Below, one piece after another: positions 33,557 through 43,032 of a stretch of DNA of 64,000 nt. The position numbers and the translations under genes are program-made. The notes under the pieces were generated by a model. It saw nothing but the letters and a program-made list of their open reading frames with translations, was not told the DNA's origin and ran no database searches. This DNA comes from CBDAPI01 sp964565865 (GTDB taxonomy: Bacteria > Acidobacteriota > UBA6911 > RPQK01 > CBDAPI01), in assembly GCA_964565865.1 (NCBI GenBank), contig CAZMGM010000010.1:1-64000 (forward strand), written 5' to 3'. Positions within the stretch are counted from its first letter, which is position 1. The number at the start of each line of letters is the position of its first letter.

Positions 33557-36213
33557 GATGTGCCTCGCAGGAGCAAGTCGACGGCAGATTTCAGGCGCAG
33601 GTTGAACTCGTCATGGGACTCGCCTGGCTGCGCTGCCAGTGGTTCACCGAAACGGATGGTTACTGGATGCAGCCGGAATCTAGAAGATCCACGTGACCAG
33701 ACTTCGAAGGTCCCAGTAATTGCTGTCGGTATAACTTTGATCTGAAGTTCCGAGGCCAGGATGGCGGCGGCTTTTCGAAAGCTTTTCAGGGTCCCGTCGA
33801 TCGACCGTTCGCCTTCTGGAAAGATTCCCAGTACAAGATTCTCTTTGAGGCCGTACGCTCCCAGTCGCAGGGCCTGGCGGAGGTTTCTATCTGGATCTAC
33901 CGGGACCACCTTGATGAGACTGCCCAGAGACCCGACAAGTGTACCGGCCTGGAAATAGTTGCTGTAGCCCACATAGAACATTCGTCGGATGGTGGAAAAA
34001 GGCAAACAGGCGCTGATCATGAAGGGGTCCACATAGCTCAGATGGTTTGGGCAAATTATATGTGCCTCAGGGAGGTGCAGGTTCTTCCGTCCCTCGACGC
34101 GCAAACGAAAAAAGAGCTTACCCAGCAGCCAGACACAGCGGCTCAAGAAAAAGTAAAATCCCTCCACAAACAGTCTGCGACGCAGCACTCTATGCGTCTC
34201 TCCGGCCTCCTCCTCATTTAGGGGACTATCCAAAATCTTGGACCACGAGAGTTTTTCACCTGAAGAACCGACTTCAGGAGCCCGGTCCAGTCCTTTTCTT
34301 ACAGCGTCCGCGAGATTCTCGACTGTAAAGATAGTCATGGCTTCGTCATCATCGATGTGGACGCCGAAGACATCCTGGATATGGGAGAGAAACTCGACTC
34401 GTCCCAGGGAGTCGAAACCACAGTCGAACTCCAGGTTCATCGAACGGTTTACTGCTGTGATTTTGCCCGTTTCCTTCAAAAGCTGGAAAAGGCGCGCTTC
34501 TATAGAATCTCGAGGAGGGGTCTGTTCGATTGGCGCAGGCCGGGTCCGGCGGTCCCTTTCCTCACGGAACTGTCTTTCAACCTCGAAGCGTTTGATCTTT
34601 CGAGTCGGGGTCCGAGGCAGGGACTCCTGCCGAATGTCGAAACTGCGCACCCTCTTGTAAGCGGGGATTTCCTGCGAGATGTTTTCTAGTTGGTAGCGAA
34701 TAATTTCTGCCACATTCACGATCTGCTGGGTCTTGAGGTATTCGTAGTCCGGCACCACGATCGCGTGGAGAGTCTCCTGACCCCTCTCTTCCTCTACCCC
34801 GATCACGCACATTTCACTGATGTGGGGACACTTTCTTTCATACGTATGCTCGATCTCCTCAGGATAAATGTTCTTTCCGGAGCTGAGGACGATGACATCC
34901 TTTTTTCGGCCTGTGATGTACAGGTAGCCTTGAGAGTCCAGATATCCGAGATCGCCGCTGTGTAACCAGTCATTGGACAGGATCTCCTGGGTCGCTTCCT
35001 GATTTTTCCAGTAACCCTGCATGAGATGGAGGCCTTTGATCAGGATCTCGCCAATGCCGTCTGCATTCGGGTCGAAGATCTTGACCTCGGAGTGGGGAAG
35101 GGCCCGGCCCACGGATCCGAGGCCTCCGGAATAGGCCATGGTCGTCACTGCCGACGTTTCCGTCATTCCAAAGGCCTGAGCAAACTGGAAACCCAGGCTT
35201 CGGAAGGAATAGAGAACCTCCGGGTCGCAGCGGGCTCCGCCCACGGCAAACAGTCTTAACTGGCCAAAGTTGCGGTGGATCGGTCGGAAGAAAAGCTTTC
35301 CAGGATTCCACCCGGTCCATTCGTTGCTCATCTCTGAGATCTTGAAAAGCAGCCGAAAAAGAGAGCGTCTCAACAGGCCCTTTTTCTGGATTTCCTGGAA
35401 AATCCTGCGGTGCACGAGGTAGAAAAACTGAGGGACGCAGACGAAAATCGTGATCCCTTCCTCACGAAAGCTCTGCAGAATTCGCCCCGCATCCAGGGCA
35501 TCGAGATACGTCACCCGGGCTCCCACGTAGAGAGGAGCCAAAAAATTGGCCATCAGCGCCAGCATGTGGTACAGCGGCAGTACAGAGAGGATGTGATCCC
35601 GGTGGGATACTTCCACGACGTCCAGTACAGATTCCACGGTCAGGTATATACTGCGGGGCGTCAACATGACTCCCTTGGGATTCCCCGTGGTGCCGCTCGT
35701 ATAGACCAGCAGGAAAGTCTCATCCGGGTCACGCTGTACCAGGGGCAGGGTCTCGGTGGTGGCAGGGCGGCTCAAAACCGTATCCCAGTGCTCGTATCCG
35801 TCAAATCTGGGACCCGCGACTAGGCCGGGGAGGGGCTCGGGCAGCTGGTCCTGGATCTCCTGAAGCCTGGGAAAGACTTCCTCTGACGAAATCAGGTACT
35901 TGCATTCAGAATGCAGCACAAGATAGGCCAGGGTCTCCGAGGAGTGGAGGATGTCGAAGGGGACGATCCGAGCGCCGGCACTCTGAGCCGCCAGGAAGGC
36001 GATCCCCCAGCGTGGATGGTTTTCCATCAGGATTCCCACCGTATCACCTGGCTGAATGTGGCGGACGAGAAGCTGACTGATCTTCGTGACTTCGTCCCAG
36101 ATCCTGCGGAACGTAAACGGTTCTCTTCTCCTCTCGCCCAGGATCTGCAGGGCCACGTGGTCAGGCATGGCTTCCGCGTTACTTCTGAGTTTCTGGAAAA
36201 AATCAGAGCTCAT
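33553..36213 (-). CDS. Acyl-AMP ligase, ACP, PlsC acyltransferase fusion
   Basis: This protein of about 886 residues resembles the C-terminal three quarters of the fusion enzyme at 1841, without the reductase. The ligase has TSGTTGNPKGVM near 168-180, SGDLGYLD near 418 and a late TRKIKRFE lysine region. The carrier domain has CGFDSLGRVE near 601 with the phosphopantetheine serine. The PlsC part has PNHLSYVD near 721 and FPEGERSIDG near 798. It should activate a fatty acid, load it on its own ACP, and transfer it to a hydroxyl of a lipid acceptor. The ATG at 36213 fits the start of ligase homology; a longer frame to 36300 adds unrelated residues. It is coupled to the radical SAM gene by a 4-base overlap. 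Confidence 0.88.
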   Translation of the reverse strand: MSSDFFQKLRSNAEAMPDHVALQILGERRREPFTFRRIWDEVTKISQLLVRHIQPGDTVGILMENHPRWGIAFLAAQSAGARIVPFDILHSSETLAYLVLHSECKYLISSEEVFPRLQEIQDQLPEPLPGLVAGPRFDGYEHWDTVLSRPATTETLPLVQRDPDETFLLVYTSGTTGNPKGVMLTPRSIYLTVESVLDVVEVSHRDHILSVLPLYHMLALMANFLAPLYVGARVTYLDALDAGRILQSFREEGITIFVCVPQFFYLVHRRIFQEIQKKGLLRRSLFRLLFKISEMSNEWTGWNPGKLFFRPIHRNFGQLRLFAVGGARCDPEVLYSFRSLGFQFAQAFGMTETSAVTTMAYSGGLGSVGRALPHSEVKIFDPNADGIGEILIKGLHLMQGYWKNQEATQEILSNDWLHSGDLGYLDSQGYLYITGRKKDVIVLSSGKNIYPEEIEHTYERKCPHISEMCVIGVEEERGQETLHAIVVPDYEYLKTQQIVNVAEIIRYQLENISQEIPAYKRVRSFDIRQESLPRTPTRKIKRFEVERQFREERDRRTRPAPIEQTPPRDSIEARLFQLLKETGKITAVNRSMNLEFDCGFDSLGRVEFLSHIQDVFGVHIDDDEAMTIFTVENLADAVRKGLDRAPEVGSSGEKLSWSKILDSPLNEEEAGETHRVLRRRLFVEGFYFFLSRCVWLLGKLFFRLRVEGRKNLHLPEAHIICPNHLSYVDPFMISACLPFSTIRRMFYVGYSNYFQAGTLVGSLGSLIKVVPVDPDRNLRQALRLGAYGLKENLVLGIFPEGERSIDGTLKSFRKAAAILASELQIKVIPTAITGTFEVWSRGSSRFRLHPVTIRFGEPLAAQPGESHDEFNLRLKSAVDLLLRGTS

Positions 36214-36494
36214 AGGAGAGTGCGGTTCCCATGCTACAACAAGCCAGATGCGATGTGAATGCAGAGGCAGGGCGGGGACCCTGTGGGTCACGGCCCGCAA
36301 GAGTGCGCCCAGGGTGTGTCCAGTCGCCTACCAATGATGGGGAAGAACTCGAGAACCTGCGCAATGCACTTAGGCCGTCGCTGTGGAGACGAGTGAAGAA
36401 GGTTATTGGGCTGGAAGCGTTCACTGTTTCTCCCGGTTGAAGGTTGAAAGCTTGGAGTTCAGGAAGGAAGGGGAAAGAGTCGGCTGTCCTCTTT

Positions 36495-37712
36495 TTAGGC
36501 TTTCAGCATGCTCAGAAACTGCTCGTTGCTGGAGGTCTTTTCGATCTTCGCCAGGAGGACTCTGAGGCCGTCCTGGGGGCTCTGACCTGACAGCGCCCGC
36601 CGTACCAGATTGATCTTGTTCTGTACTTCCGGGCTTCTCAGCTTCTCTTCTTTGCGCGTTCCCGATTTCTTGATGTCGATGGCGGGCCAGATACGCTGTT
36701 CTGCCAGGCCACGGTGGAGGACCAGCTCCATGTTGCCCGTGCCTTTGAACTCTTCGAAAATTACATCGTCCATTCGACTCCCCGTATCGATCAGAGCCGT
36801 AGCCACGATGGTCAAGCTGGCCCCGTGCTCGATTTTGCGGGCAGCACCGAAAAACTCGCGAGGCTTTTCCATGGTTCTGGCTCCCAGGCCACCGGACAAC
36901 GTTCTTCCTCGGTCCTTTGTTTGAGAGTTGTAGGCACGAGCGACGCGCGTCAAGCTGTCAAGGAGAATGACCACATCGACCCCGGCTTCAACCAGCCGCC
37001 GGGACCTCTCCAGCACCATCTCCACAACTCGCACGTGTTGAGAAGGGGGCTCATCATTGGAGGAGGAGATGACTTCGGCCTCCACCGAGCGCTTGAAATC
37101 GGTCACTTCTTCCGGCCGCTCATCGACCAGGAGGACGATCAGATGCACATTCGGATGAAACTCAGTAATCACCCCTGCCAGCTTTTTGAGCAGGATTGTT
37201 TTTCCGGTCCGGGGAGAGGCCACGATCATACTCCGTTGGCCCTTGCCAATGGGAGTGATCAGATCGATGATACGCAGACTGTGATCATTGCCGCGGTCCA
37301 CCTCAAAGCGCTCGATGGGGTCTATACAAATCAGCTGGCTGAAGGGAGTGAGCTGTTGAAACTCCTCCGGTGGAATTCCCATTACCGTGTCCACCGATCG
37401 GAGCCGATGGTTCTTTCTGCCGGCAACGGCCTCTCCCTTGATCTCACAACCGGTTTTCAGGTCGAACTTTCGAATCAGGTCCGGCGGAACAAAGACATCC
37501 TGAGCATGGGGGCAGTAACGGTTCTCGGCCAGTCGAAGATAGCCTCGATTGTCGGAGAGGACTTCGAGCACACCCTCTACGGACACCGGCTTTGAGTTGC
37601 CTTCGTGGTGAGGCGTTCCACCATCTCCTCTACGCGGGCGAGAACTCCGCTTGTATCCGTTCTTGCGGCGTCTGCGCCAGCGTGAGCGACCGGGCTTTTT
37701 CTGTACGGCCAT
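36495..37712 (-). CDS. rho: Transcription termination factor Rho
   Basis: Rho is the hexameric RNA helicase that ends many transcripts. The 405-residue protein has a short, very basic N-terminus, an RNA-binding OSB domain (RGYLRLAENRYCPHAQDVFV), a Walker A motif ASPRTGKT at about 165-172, VLLVDERPEEVTD as Walker B region, and SLTRVARAYN. The C-terminus is complete. It is a single gene here; the upstream region holds no gene for about 600 bases. Its presence between lipid genes and batE has no functional meaning that I can see. Confidence 0.97.
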   Translation of the reverse strand: MAVQKKPGRSRWRRRRKNGYKRSSRPRRGDGGTPHHEGNSKPVSVEGVLEVLSDNRGYLRLAENRYCPHAQDVFVPPDLIRKFDLKTGCEIKGEAVAGRKNHRLRSVDTVMGIPPEEFQQLTPFSQLICIDPIERFEVDRGNDHSLRIIDLITPIGKGQRSMIVASPRTGKTILLKKLAGVITEFHPNVHLIVLLVDERPEEVTDFKRSVEAEVISSSNDEPPSQHVRVVEMVLERSRRLVEAGVDVVILLDSLTRVARAYNSQTKDRGRTLSGGLGARTMEKPREFFGAARKIEHGASLTIVATALIDTGSRMDDVIFEEFKGTGNMELVLHRGLAEQRIWPAIDIKKSGTRKEEKLRSPEVQNKINLVRRALSGQSPQDGLRVLLAKIEKTSSNEQFLSMLKA

Positions 37713-38290
37713 AGAAACTGGCCCTTTTCCAGCTCCGACGCGATTGCTGGCGTTTAACGCGCCACGCGAAGGCTGCTGGTTTGGGTTCTCATCGCGGGGA
37801 CCCGCAATGTCGCCTCTCTCGTCTTTCCGTTGCCTCGGCCTTCTGCCTGCCGATCATCAAAAGAGGAGGGCTTCCTGCAGCTAACTGAAACTGCTCTAGA
37901 GTTTTTCTACTCCTGAAGGGGAGTTTAGTACAATAGGCACCCTTGAAACAAGTGTTTCGTCCCGGCACGGTCCTACACACAGGCCATTGACTTCCTGGGA
38001 AATCATCTATATCCCGACTGTGGGGACAGGGTGTCCCCGTATCCAAGCTACGTTCGTCTCTTGACATAGCCCTGCTCGAATAGGAGGTATTTGAGGAAGT
38101 CGCGGTGTCTCCGACCTATTGTATGCCCAGGCCGCGGTGATAGCTCCCGCCGATACTCCTGTCACACTGGGGATCTCGAGGTCCTATCCTTCGATTTCCG
38201 ACGAGTACCGCAAGAGCGACCGCCTGGTAGGCACTGCGGGCAACGCCTACTGTTAGAATCATGCCCAGCGGGAATTTGGCTTGATTCATA
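37713..38290. other. Region without recognised gene upstream of rho (578 bp)
   Basis: It contains a perfect 7-base-pair hairpin, GGGGACA/TGTCCCC, at 38022-38038 without a T run on either strand. The right end near 38220-38285 may be the degraded 5' part of the batE pseudogene, since GTAGNAYC recalls a TPR segment, but frames are broken. The rho promoter should lie in the left half; I could not fix its boxes. Confidence 0.35.
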
Positions 38291-38819
38291 GGCTTACCGA
38301 AACGCTCCTGTGAGGTAATTCCCGAAGACGATTGCATTCTGGCCCATAATCTCGAGCTGAGCCGTTTGAGGGTGGTTGATAAAATAACGCCGATGCCGGA
38401 GTTCTGGGTGTTCCGGCTGTGGGGGGCCCTGGTTCATCTACTTCCCGCCACTCTACTGACCCTCATTCTGATGGTGTCGTGGCTTGGATTTATCGTCTTC
38501 CCGGTACTGTGGCTAAGGAGCAACCCCATGTGAAGGCACTGGGGCCTCCCGGCAGCTGGCCTCTGGCTGCTGATCCTGGTCAGCAGCCAGACTCTGCTTG
38601 GTGGGCAGCAGCAGTGCCGCTCTGGCGCCATGGAGGTCATCGTACTGGCTGAGAGAGAGCATCCGAGCTTTTGGGTCTCCCGGCGGCGGTATTGAGGTCT
38701 TTGTCCTCCACGAAGGAGTGAAAGTACGTATTGATGAGATCCGAGACGACTGGTATGAAATCGGACTGACCGACGGGGATCACGGCTGGGTCCGTTCGGA
38801 AAGCCTGAAGCTAATTTAG
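38291..38819 (+). pseudogene. Broken BatE-like protein (TPR, membrane, SH3 domains)
   Basis: Three pieces in order match the C-terminal half of Bat aerotolerance protein BatE. A TPR tail reads PEDDCILAHNLELSRLRVVD, then membrane segments begin at MPEFWVFRLWGALVHLLPA. A TGA at 38531 interrupts the frame, which then continues as RHWGLPAAGLWLLILVSS to EVIVLAERE. Within a GAGAGAGAG run near 38650-38658 the frame shifts, and the SH3 domain (EVFVLHEGVKVRI to HGWVRSESL) continues in phase +1 to the TAG at 38817. Loss of one GA unit would explain the shift. With two lesions and no visible 5' part, it is most likely a pseudogene. Confidence 0.7.
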
Positions 38820-38939
38820 TAGTTCAGGGGATCCCGGGTGGGAGGGCTGCCACAGGACGCTTCCAGGCTGCGACAAGTGTCACAGGCGTTGTTGCTTTTC
38901 TGGTTTCGAATCATTTATTTTGGGACCTGGGAAGCATCC

Positions 38940-40013
38940 ATGGTTTCGCCGCGCTTAGAGTTGAATCTGAACCTCACACCCGCCAGGCGCTTCGACCTGA
39001 TCGACGTAAACGAACAGGTCACTGAAGAATTCGGAGATGTCCTCACCAGGTACCGGAAGGCGCTGTACCATTCCTATCACACGACGGCTGGATACTTCGA
39101 ACAGAACCTTTGTGAACGACTGGATTACAGTCGGGACATGATCTCCAAGGTAGTTCGCTATTTCCAGACCCTTTTCCCACCGGATGCCGACTATTGGCAT
39201 GACTGCCTGGAATTACGGGAGGAACTCAGTGAAGAGCAAAAGCTCATCGAACCTCGCAATGCGGATTCCCATTTGACTTTCATCGGGTCGGGTCTCATGA
39301 ATTGCGTGACCTATGTGAACCAACCGGCAATGCCCGTTTTCTTCGTAGACCTGGACGGCGTTTACAAAACGACAACTCGGCGGCGCCACACGACTGTGAT
39401 TGGTTTCAATCGCGAGGAGACGGTCCGGGAACTGTGGCGCGATATCCCTGTGTCGGGCCACCCCATCGATTCTGTGAGCCTACGAGATCCACGCCTGGGT
39501 CTCTTCGAGGAACTGGAGGAACTGATCGACTCTCACGAGGTCGTCAAGGGCAGAGTGGACATTCGCCTAGACGCTGCAGAGTTGCAAACCGGACTCACGG
39601 TTAATGAATACGAAACACTTCTCATGAAAAATGACCTGGTTGAAGTACTCCGGAACCCGCTGCGGTTCATGGCAGAGACGGGAAGACGCATGATCAGGGA
39701 GCCTCGATTGATTCCCGGAAAAGCTCTCAACTACGCAAAATATGATCTGGTCCAGGTCGTCAATGAGGTGGTCGATGCTCTGGGCCTGACCGAGTCCTTC
39801 GTCGAGCGTATCGTTGACAAGTTTCTGGCTGTGCCTGCGCAGCGTTTCCTGTGGATGAAGCGGTCGCTCAGTCTACTCATTTCCGGTCAGGAAGAAGATC
39901 AGGACAGCTCGATCGTTCATGGGGAGTATCAAAGCCCCATTCTGGTTCAGTGGAATCGCCCCAGCAACGACTCCAGCCGCCGGATCGGAGTCCGTCTAGT
40001 CCGGTTCGTCTAG
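38940..40013 (+). CDS. YjbQ/UPF0047-like domain protein with an uncharacterised C-terminal half
   Basis: The first 160 residues of this 357-residue protein match the YjbQ fold in order: IDVNEQVTEEF near 21-31, HTTAG at 47-51, YWHD near 85-88, EPRNADSHLTFIGSG at 104-118, and FFVDLDG at 134-140. In YjbQ proteins the conserved histidines and the DxDG region bind metal; some members have a weak thiamine phosphate synthase activity. The remaining 195 residues, starting near NREETVRELWRD, match nothing I recognise. They contain an ALNYAKYDLVQVV segment and a basic C-terminus. Normal YjbQ proteins have about 140 residues, so this is a fused or extended form. The start ATG at 38940 is preferred; an earlier in-frame start adds a hydrophobic stretch. 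Confidence 0.6.
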   Translation: MVSPRLELNLNLTPARRFDLIDVNEQVTEEFGDVLTRYRKALYHSYHTTAGYFEQNLCERLDYSRDMISKVVRYFQTLFPPDADYWHDCLELREELSEEQKLIEPRNADSHLTFIGSGLMNCVTYVNQPAMPVFFVDLDGVYKTTTRRRHTTVIGFNREETVRELWRDIPVSGHPIDSVSLRDPRLGLFEELEELIDSHEVVKGRVDIRLDAAELQTGLTVNEYETLLMKNDLVEVLRNPLRFMAETGRRMIREPRLIPGKALNYAKYDLVQVVNEVVDALGLTESFVERIVDKFLAVPAQRFLWMKRSLSLLISGQEEDQDSSIVHGEYQSPILVQWNRPSNDSSRRIGVRLVRFV

Positions 40014-40113
40014 TCCTGTAAGGCATAAGTTCTGAGCCAGGGGTCAGGGAGTCGTTCGTGATCACACCTGTATCCGGTCGTGCTCCCCACGAACATTGTC
40101 GTTATTGTTGCAC

Positions 40114-40863
40114 ATGAGTACTAGTCCAAAACGTATGCTGCGCTGGAGCCAGGGACCGGACCTCTCACGACGGTCGACAGAGCGTGAAATCATAGACGAT
40201 CCTGCTCGGATTTCGGAGCAGGAAATGGAGCAGGTCCTCATCGAGCTGGCCCTGGTAAACCGCTGGTTGGGGGGGATTTCCGCCTGTCTGAGGTCCATCG
40301 CCCTGCTCCTTTCGCGGGAAACCAGGCGGGGCCCCGTTACCGTTGTTGACATCGGCGCGGGTTCGGGAGACATTCTTTGCGCACTGGCCGCTAGAACTCA
40401 GCGCCAGGGCAATCGTGTGCAGATGTTGGCTATGGACATCAACCCGGTCGCTTGCCGTGTGGCCCAGAAGCGAGTGCGCATCTGGCCGGAGATCGGCGTA
40501 GTGCGTGCAGATGTAGAGAACCTGCCGCTGGTAAAAAAGGGGGTCGACTTCATTCTCTGCTCGACACTTCTGCACCATTTTGATGATCGGCAGTTGGTGG
40601 AAATTCTCACCAGTCTTCGAGAGTCGACTACCACAGCCATCATCATCAATGACCTCCATCGCCACCCCGTAGCCTACTGGGCCAGCCGCCTCCTCGCTCG
40701 TCTTTTTTCGCATTCCAGAGCGGTTCGCAATGACGGGCCTCTTTCCGTGCAAAAGGGCTTTACACGCCGGGAACTTCTCGACTTGCTGGAGTCCGCTGGA
40801 TGTCGTGACTTCTGCATCAGGTGGCGGTGGGCCTTCCGGTGGGTGGTGACCATTAGGGAATAG
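40114..40863 (+). CDS. Class I SAM-dependent methyltransferase
   Basis: The 249-residue protein has a Rossmann methyltransferase core: VVDIGAGSGDILCALA as motif I, AMDINPVA as motif II and ILCSTLLHHFDD as motif IV. The leading MLRWSQGPDLSRRSTEREIIDDP is typical of a group often found beside type III polyketide synthases and geranylgeranyl-reductase-like enzymes. Such neighbours are absent here, so the substrate stays open. TATTGT ends 5 bases before the ATG and may be the -10 box of a leaderless transcript. Confidence 0.8.
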   Translation: MSTSPKRMLRWSQGPDLSRRSTEREIIDDPARISEQEMEQVLIELALVNRWLGGISACLRSIALLLSRETRRGPVTVVDIGAGSGDILCALAARTQRQGNRVQMLAMDINPVACRVAQKRVRIWPEIGVVRADVENLPLVKKGVDFILCSTLLHHFDDRQLVEILTSLRESTTTAIIINDLHRHPVAYWASRLLARLFSHSRAVRNDGPLSVQKGFTRRELLDLLESAGCRDFCIRWRWAFRWVVTIRE

Positions 40864-40929
40864 AGTGGCGGTTCGGAAGACCCGCGACCGGGATAACCCG
40901 GCAACTCTGTTCTGGAAGGACAGGAAAGT

Positions 40930-41616
40930 TCAGTCAGTAAGGATCACGAACCACCTGCGCGGTCCGTGAACCCCGACCACCAGCCTTTTTTCAATATCCG
41001 CGGTGCGACTTGGTCCTGTGGCCCAGGTCAAGAGGCTACTCTCCTCCAGCCGTAGACCGGCATCGATGGCCTGGGTGAGATTATCGACGATGGACCGCCT
41101 GGAAACGAGTGTCAAACGACAGGGGGCCAGTCCGAAGAGCAGCCGGCTGCGCCTTCGACCCGAGCGGAATAGGACAGTTCCCGTCTCGGCGATCGCAACC
41201 TCTGCCGAACCGGCTGACAGGGTAACGCTCTCAACCCGTTCCACAGTTAGTTCAGAGGTTGCCAGCCTGAGGGGAAAGGTGACGCGTGCTTCAGGATGAT
41301 TGCTGAAAACGAGATTCTGTTCCTCGAATGCCTCCGAACTGCGAATGGTGAAAGGGATCGAGTGGGTTTCCAAGGTCTCTCGCTCCTCCCAGACAATGAC
41401 CGAAGTTCCGGCCTTTGCGAGTACTTCAGAGAGGCACTCCTCGAGACTTTTCCGGCGGCTGTCCAGAACAATGCCTTCAGTCTCCGACAAGTGTTGGGCA
41501 AAGACCGCCGCAGGGTCCTCGAAGCGCGGCAACTCCGGAATTCGCTTGGGAAGCCCGGCAGCAGTCCTGCTTCGCAGGGCTGCTCTCAGTTTTTCCAGGG
41601 TCTCAGATCGACTCAC
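40930..41616 (-). CDS. lutC: Lactate utilization protein LutC (LUD domain)
   Basis: This 228-residue LUD-domain protein is the third member of the LutABC lactate oxidation system, which oxidises L-lactate to pyruvate through iron-sulfur proteins. The family part is the C-terminal segment with AIAETGTVLF and LTLVSRRSIVDNLTQAI followed by TGPSRTADIEKRLVVGVHGP. It overlaps lutB by 14 bases. No lactate permease or LutR-type regulator is seen beside it. Confidence 0.9.
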   Translation of the reverse strand: MSRSETLEKLRAALRSRTAAGLPKRIPELPRFEDPAAVFAQHLSETEGIVLDSRRKSLEECLSEVLAKAGTSVIVWEERETLETHSIPFTIRSSEAFEEQNLVFSNHPEARVTFPLRLATSELTVERVESVTLSAGSAEVAIAETGTVLFRSGRRRSRLLFGLAPCRLTLVSRRSIVDNLTQAIDAGLRLEESSLLTWATGPSRTADIEKRLVVGVHGPRRWFVILTD

Positions 41617-43024
41617 GATCCCTCCGCTTTCGGTAAAGCTCTCGAAAGCTCTCCTGGGAGAAACGCGGCAACTCGCGGCTCCGGCTCCAGTTTCTGAGAG
41701 GTGAAAAAGGCAGCTTCAGGGCCGGCCCGCTGAAGAGCACTCCCTGCAGTCTCCTGGCCCACCGACTCAAGGTCTCGAAGCGCTTGGAGCGGATCATGGA
41801 CCAGGCCCACAGGCGAAACCCGTACCGTTCCAGGGGAAGCCTGGAAGCCGTCGCATCGTGGACGTTCTGAATTCGCTCACGCAACTTCAGAAGTATGTGG
41901 GGGATCTCAATCTTGACCGGGCAAACGTCTCCGCAGGCTCCACACAGCGAAGAGGCAAATGGATGCTTCAAAGCAGTCTTGTAACTGTGCAGTTGAGGGG
42001 TCAGTATTGCACCTATGGGTCCCTGGTAAGTGGATCCGTACGCATGTCCGCCGATGGTCTCATAGACGGGACAGGCATTCAGGCATGCGCCGCAGCGGAT
42101 ACAGTTCAAAGTCTGAGAAAGGTAAGGATCCTCCAGGATCCCGCTTCTTCCGTTATCGAGCAAAATCACGTAGAGCTGCTCCGGCCCGTCGGGCTCATCC
42201 GGGCAGCGCGACCCGTTGATGAAGTGAACGTAGCTGGAAATGGGTTGTCCTGTGGCACTTCGAGTCAGGAGTTTGAGAAAGATGGGCAGATCGGAGAGCC
42301 GAGGGATCACCTTCTCGATGCCCATCAAAGCGATGTGCACTGGAGGGCCCGCCGTGGAAAGAAGAGCATTCCCCTCGTTTTCGACGATGACCAGGGTTCC
42401 GGTCTCTGCGACGGCAAAATTGACTCCGGTGATCCCCACCCCGGCGTTGAGGAACTCCCAGCGGAGCTTCTTTCTGGCCATCGCGGTCAGTTCTTTCTCG
42501 TCCTCCGTGTACGGCATACCTATTTTCTGCTCGAAAAGTTGCGCAACTTCCCGGGCCGAGAAGTTGAGTGCCGGAGCCAACAGGTGAAACGGTTTCTGAC
42601 CGGCCAGCTGCACAATGTACTCTCCCAGATCCGTTTCAACCGGTGTGACGTGAGCTTTTTCTAGCTCCTCGTTGAGGTTCACTTCCTCGGTCGTCATGCT
42701 CTTGCTTTTGACGACCCGAGTCGCCCCTCGCTCGTGTAGCAATTGGACTATGAAATTGACGGCCTCGGAGGAATCTCTGGCCCAGATTACCTTCGCACCG
42801 GCCCTCTGCAGGGACTGCTCGAGCTGGACCAGATAGTGATCCAGCCGGCTCAGCGCGTTCTTCTTCACCCGGCTCGCGTGGTCTCTCAGTTCTTCCCAGT
42901 TCTCCACGTTCTCAATGGAACTGGCGCGAGCCCGCCGGGAATGTCCGAGTGCGCGCGGGAGGTTCTCCTGCACCTGCTTGTTTTTTAAGGCTTCCGCAAT
43001 CTTTAACTCAATTTTCGAACTCAT
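41603..43024 (-). CDS. lutB: Lactate utilization iron-sulfur protein LutB
   Basis: The 473-residue protein combines an N-terminal LUD domain (VNFAVAETGTLVIVENEGNA) with ferredoxin-type clusters: CIRCGACLNACPVYE and CGACGDVCPVKIEI. This is the LutB/LldF layout. It passes electrons from lactate, with LutA and LutC, to an unknown acceptor, probably the membrane quinone pool. It follows lutA by 8 bases. The length is normal. Confidence 0.93.
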   Translation of the reverse strand: MSSKIELKIAEALKNKQVQENLPRALGHSRRARASSIENVENWEELRDHASRVKKNALSRLDHYLVQLEQSLQRAGAKVIWARDSSEAVNFIVQLLHERGATRVVKSKSMTTEEVNLNEELEKAHVTPVETDLGEYIVQLAGQKPFHLLAPALNFSAREVAQLFEQKIGMPYTEDEKELTAMARKKLRWEFLNAGVGITGVNFAVAETGTLVIVENEGNALLSTAGPPVHIALMGIEKVIPRLSDLPIFLKLLTRSATGQPISSYVHFINGSRCPDEPDGPEQLYVILLDNGRSGILEDPYLSQTLNCIRCGACLNACPVYETIGGHAYGSTYQGPIGAILTPQLHSYKTALKHPFASSLCGACGDVCPVKIEIPHILLKLRERIQNVHDATASRLPLERYGFRLWAWSMIRSKRFETLSRWARRLQGVLFSGPALKLPFSPLRNWSRSRELPRFSQESFRELYRKRRDRESI

Positions 43025-43032
43025 GGACTTCC

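Noticed and set aside
38022..38038. GGGGACA/TGTCCCC hairpin as an intrinsic terminator
   Set aside because: No T run follows on either strand and no gene ends beside it.
38531..38533. Selenocysteine in the batE-like frame
   Set aside because: The TGA is in a basic membrane-loop region without redox context or a visible SECIS, and a frameshift follows.
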